64,000 nt of DNA. Source: Erinaceus europaeus (taxonomy: Eukaryota > Chordata > Mammalia > Eulipotyphla > Erinaceidae). The DNA lies in NCBI RefSeq assembly GCF_950295315.1, contig NW_026647288.1:32968-96967 (forward strand), in the 5' to 3' direction. Shown here in pieces: positions 61,087 to 64,000 of the stretch (the stretch's first letter is position 1; every line of letters begins with the position of its first letter). The position numbers and the translations under genes were made by a program. The notes under the pieces are model-generated. The model was not told where the DNA came from. It saw nothing but the letters and a program-made list of their open reading frames with translations, and made no database searches.

Positions 61087-62040
61087 TAAAACGGACACCA
61101 CACTCAAAGCAATATGCAAATTTAACGCAATATTTTATAAGAATTCCTGTGGCATTTGTTAAGGAAATAGAAGAAACACTGCTGACAATATGTGTGGAAC
61201 CACTAAACACCCTGGATAGTCAAAATATTTCTGACGAAAAAAAAAGAAGCTGAGTGAAAAAATCATTTTTTTTAATTAAACTGGGAGTGAGAGTGTTTTG
61301 TGGGAAACTGAGATTTTTTTGTACGTGTACCAACAAGTGTATTTACTGTAGACCATTAATCCACCACCCCCATTATAAAAAGATACACTACAAAACCATA
61401 GTAATCAAAAGAATATGGTGTTGGAGTAAAAATAGACACACAAGCCAATGGAATAGAATAGAGAATCCTGACATAAAGCTATGCATGTGTGGCTAGTTAA
61501 CGGCTGATGAGTCAAAAGTACCAAATGGAGAAAGGAAATTCTCCTAGCAAGTATAATAAATGATACTGGGAAAACTGGATAGCCACAGACCCAAGGACAA
61601 ATCCGATGGTTACCTCAGACATTACACAAAAATTTACTCAACTCAGAATGGATGGAAGGCCTGGATGTTAGGTTTGAAATCATAACGATATATCAACTGA
61701 AACGTAGGTAGCACATGCTACAGCATTTGCTTCAGTGAAGTCTTGGGAGAACTGAGTCTAACAGCAAAGGAAACAAAAGCAAAAAGTAAACCAATGGGAC
61801 CACGTCAACCTACATAGTTGCTGCACAATGGAAGAAGTTACTTTGAAGTGTATTGCACCAAAGTCAAAGACTCTAGGGTGGGTGGTGGGGAGGGTGCAGG
61901 TCCTGGAACATGATGGCAGAGGAGGACTGAGTGGGGGTTGTATTGTTATGTGTAAATGTTATACATGTACAAACTGCTGTATTTTACTGTTGACTGTAAA
62001 GCATTAATCCCCCAATAAAGAAAGTTAAAACAAAAAAAAA
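61087..62040 (+). pseudogene. 5'-truncated LINE-1: ORF2 C-terminus and 3' UTR
   Basis: 'gcaatatgcaaatttaacgc', 'tacactacaaaaccatagta', 'aagaatatggtgttggagta', 'ggaatagaatagagaatcct', 'gatactgggaaaactggata', 'ctcagaatggatggaaggcc', 'aagcaaaaagtaaaccaatg' follow the L1 ORF2 C-terminal region in order, with many stops. The 3' end is 'gcattaatcccccaataaag' and an A-rich tail. About 61250-61373 holds an extra piece resembling another L1 terminus. Confidence 0.85.
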
Positions 62041-62066
62041 GTTACCGTTAAAAATGAAAAAGACAG

Positions 62067-62347
62067 GAGTCGGGCTGTAGCACAGCAGGTTAAGAGCAGG
62101 TGGTGCGAAACGCAAGGACCAGCTTAAGGATGCCGGTTCGAGCCCCCAGCTCTACACCTGCAGGGGAGTCGCTTCACAGATGGTGAAGCAGGTCTACAGG
62201 TGTCTATCTTTCTCTCCCCCTCTCTGTCTTCCCCTCCTCTCTCCATTTCTCTCTGTCCTATCCAACAACGACAACATCAATAACAACAATAATGACAATA
62301 ATAAAACAATAAGGGAAACAAAAGGGAATAAATAAATACATATTTTT
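62067..62347 (+). mobile_element. Group B SINE
   Basis: Head 'ggagtcgggctgtagcacag', 'gttaagagcaggtggtgcga', B box 'ccggttcgagcccccagctc', 'gtcgcttcacagatggtgaa', 'tcctatccaacaacgacaac', 'gggaataaataaatacatat'. It landed next to the L1 tail. Confidence 0.94.
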
Positions 62348-62371
62348 AAAAAGAAGAAAGAAAAATAAGTG

Positions 62372-62525
62372 TGGGACGTATACCTGGTGAGTGGTCAAAA
62401 TAGCATACAGCCTCTCATCTTTCCTTGATGGGAAGTTCTGTCCTCTGCCTCAATCTCTATCACCATCTTCCTTCTCAATTGCTCTGTTTCTGTCCTAAAT
62501 AAATAAACTTTAAAAAAAATATATA
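62372..62525 (+). mobile_element. Diverged SINE remnant
   Basis: 'gtatacctggtgagtggtca', CT-rich stretch, 'tgtttctgtcctaaataaat'. No B box recognisable. Confidence 0.5.
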
Positions 62526-62526
62526 A

Positions 62527-62772
62527 TACTGTCAACACCCATGTTCAAAGGAGAAGCAATTACAGAAGCCAGACCTTCCACCTTCTGTACCCCACAATGA
62601 TTCTGGGTCCATACTCCCAGAGGGACAAAATAATAGAAAAGCTATCAGGGGAGGGGGTGGGATACAGAATGCTAGTGCTGGGCATTGTGGGAATTGTACC
62701 CCTCTTATCCTATAGTCTTGTCAATATTTCCATTTTATAAATTTTAAAAAAATTAAAGAAAAAATATATATA
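62527..62772 (+). mobile_element. Family E LINE-type 3' end
   Basis: 'cccatgttcaaaggagaagc', 'ccttccaccttctgtacccc', 'gaaaagctatcaggggaggg', 'gtacccctcttatcctatag', A/T-rich end. Confidence 0.8.
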
Positions 62773-62805
62773 ATACGGAGCCCTTTAGTGATGACCAAGA
62801 ACAAG

Positions 62806-63104
62806 GGGCCGGGCAATGGTGCACCCAGTTAAGCACACATAGTACTAAGCAGCACAAGGACCCTCACAAAGATCCAAGTTGAAGCCCCCGGCTCCCCACC
62901 AGCAGGGGGTCATTTCATAAGCAGTGAAGCAGATTAGGGTTAGGGTTTCTTTCTCTCTCCCTCTCTATTCTCCTTCCTCTTTCAATTTTTCTCTGTCCTA
63001 TCCAATAAAAGGGAAAAAATGGCTGCCAGGAACAGTGAATTCGTAGTGTCCACACCAAGCCCCAGCGATTACCCTAGAGGCAAAAAAAAAAAAAAAAAAA
63101 AAAA
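62806..63104 (+). mobile_element. Group C SINE with telomere-like insertion
   Basis: Head 'gggccgggcaatggtgcacc', B box region 'ccaagttgaagcccccggct', body, then 'attagggttagggttt' in place of the usual 'gtctgcaggtgtc', CT stretch, 'ctgtcctatccaataaaagg', C tail 'ggctgccaggaacagtgaat', 'ccccagcgattaccctagag' and an A run (63081-63104). Confidence 0.88.
62933..62948. repeat. Two telomere-type TTAGGG units
   Basis: 'attagggttagggttt' inside the SINE body. Relatives read 'aggtctgcaggtgtctttct' here. Confidence 0.85.
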
Positions 63105-63124
63105 AGATTTTCAAGGACAAAAGC

Positions 63125-63252
63125 TGAAACACCAAAGCTGAGCCAGAGACTTGTGTTCATACCTTGATCTGGATACCATCTCTTGCTCTGCCCACTTCTC
63201 TTTAAGACTCAGTTTCATCACCTGTAAAGTGCACTTGACATATTTTCCAAAC
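63125..63252 (+). mobile_element. Probable MIR remnant
   Basis: 'gccagagacttgtgttcata', 'gactcagtttcatcacctgt', 'aaagtgcacttgacat' resemble MIR in sense, with the CORE degraded. Confidence 0.5.
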
Positions 63253-63458
63253 ACCAGTCACTTGGGTGCTACCTTCAAAACTTTTGACATAGTCTCCATG
63301 TGTGAGATCCTTCATTCCCTTACTATGTTTTCTCCTTCAGTCAACTTTTTTTTTAATCATTTACTTACTCCCATGAAGAATTGTATGTCACTATGACATA
63401 TGTAAACCACTGTCGCCATTTTAAAAAAATCAATATCCTTTAAAAAATTCAGAGATAG

Positions 63459-63745
63459 GGAGTCGGGCAGTAGCGCAGTGGGTTAAGTGCACATGGCATG
63501 AAGCGCAAGGACTGGTGGTAAGGATCCAGGTTTGAGCCCCCGGCTCCCCACCTGCAGGGGAGTTGCTTCACAAGTGGTGAAGAAGGTCTGTAGGTGTCTT
63601 TCTCTCCCCCCTCTCTGTCCTCCCCTCCTCTCTCCATTTCTTTCTGTCCTATCCAACAACAATGATATCAACAACAATAATAATTACAATTTAAAAAAAC
63701 AAGGGCAACAAAAGGAAAATAAATAATAAGTAAATATAAATAAAA
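63459..63745 (+). mobile_element. Group B SINE
   Basis: Head 'gggagtcgggcagtagcgca', A box 'gcgcagtgggttaagtg', B box 'ccaggtttgagcccccggct', body, 'ctatccaacaacaatgatat', 'caagggcaacaaaaggaaaa' and an AAAT-rich tail. Confidence 0.94.
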
Positions 63746-63944
63746 TAAAATAAATAAAGAGATACCAAAGCTATTAAAATTCTAACTATATAATGCTGTC
63801 AGCAGGAAGTTCTAGCCATAGAACCTATGATTTCAAAATTGCACAGTAGTGGGGGTGGAAACTGCGTTAGAGAAGATTCAAAATACAATAATGTCAGATA
63901 GAACCAACAAAGGGGAAAACTCACCGTGTGGTTCAGGGGCATCT

Positions 63945-64000
63945 ATTTTCTTCTTCTTCTTTTTTTTATTATTTTTCTAATTTATTTATTCCCTTTTGTT
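63945..64000 (-). mobile_element. Group B SINE tail (reverse), cut by window end
   Basis: 'tctaatttatttattccctt' followed by 'ttgtt' is the group B tail complement, as at 46362 and 47784. The body lies outside the window. Confidence 0.75.

Overview
The window is repeat-dense vertebrate nuclear DNA, almost certainly from a hedgehog (Erinaceidae). The main evidence is more than fifty copies of tRNA-derived SINEs of the kind known from Erinaceus (ERI-type, recalled from memory): a Pol III A box and B box, a shared body ending in a CT-rich stretch and a 'tctctatccaataaataaa'-like end. Ancient mammal-wide repeats (MIR, old L1 ends, hAT-type DNA transposon remnants) agree with a placental mammal. 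I found no convincing protein-coding exon, no rRNA, no functional tRNA and no bacterial-type operon or CRISPR array. The only recognisable coding homology is broken LINE-1 ORF2. The window reads as intergenic or intronic DNA. | Family labels used below are mine. Group A SINEs have a 'ggctgggtggtggcacacctggtt' type head and end at the AATAAA tail. Group B SINEs have a 'gggagtcgggc' head and a CAA/AAC-rich linker, and include the most CpG-rich, youngest-looking copies. Group C SINEs have an A- or B-like body plus a 3' module containing 'caggagcagtggattc' and 'ccccagcaataaccctgg'. Group D is a separate tRNA-related SINE whose tail carries 'gagctgagcagtgctctgg'. Family E is a repeat of up to about 1.3 kb with variable 5' truncation and A-rich 3' ends, most likely the 3' UTR of a hedgehog LINE. 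A further family has a GAA-type microsatellite tail in place of poly(A). | Layout. 1-9.7 kb: scattered SINEs, CA/CT/GAAA tracts, an ancient palindromic DNA transposon (about 5.16-5.35 kb), a tRNA-Ala-like pseudogene, and a SINE whose tRNA-like head contains a 20-bp minisatellite (4.3 kb). 9.7-21.9 kb: family E copies, several nested; L1 3' ends; a GAA/GGA tract born from a retroposon tail (14.2-14.4 kb). 22-28.5 kb: SINEs, and a solo LTR (24992-25454) that split a SINE. 28.9-33.7 kb: a long purine tract, then a SINE-poor 2-kb stretch (29.8-31.9 kb) and an ancient hAT-type element. 34.2-35.5 kb: an inactivated L1 ORF2 fragment. 37.2-37.5 kb: a second solo LTR with a 6-bp duplication. 38-48.5 kb: dense SINEs and microsatellites, with a GGAGA tract between two family E ends. 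48.45-50.55 kb: a second SINE-free 2-kb island with a palindromic CRE and homeodomain-like motifs, the best candidate for conserved regulatory DNA. 50.5-64 kb: young and nested SINEs, a 1.5-kb family E copy, a microsatellite-tailed retroposon with a 12-bp target duplication, a 5'-truncated L1 (61.1-62.0 kb), and a group B SINE cut by the window end. | Nothing here forms a gene pathway. The biology visible is retrotransposition: nested insertions with target-site duplications, microsatellites growing from element tails, and two SINE-poor islands that may be under constraint. Family names come from recognition by eye and were not searched against a database.
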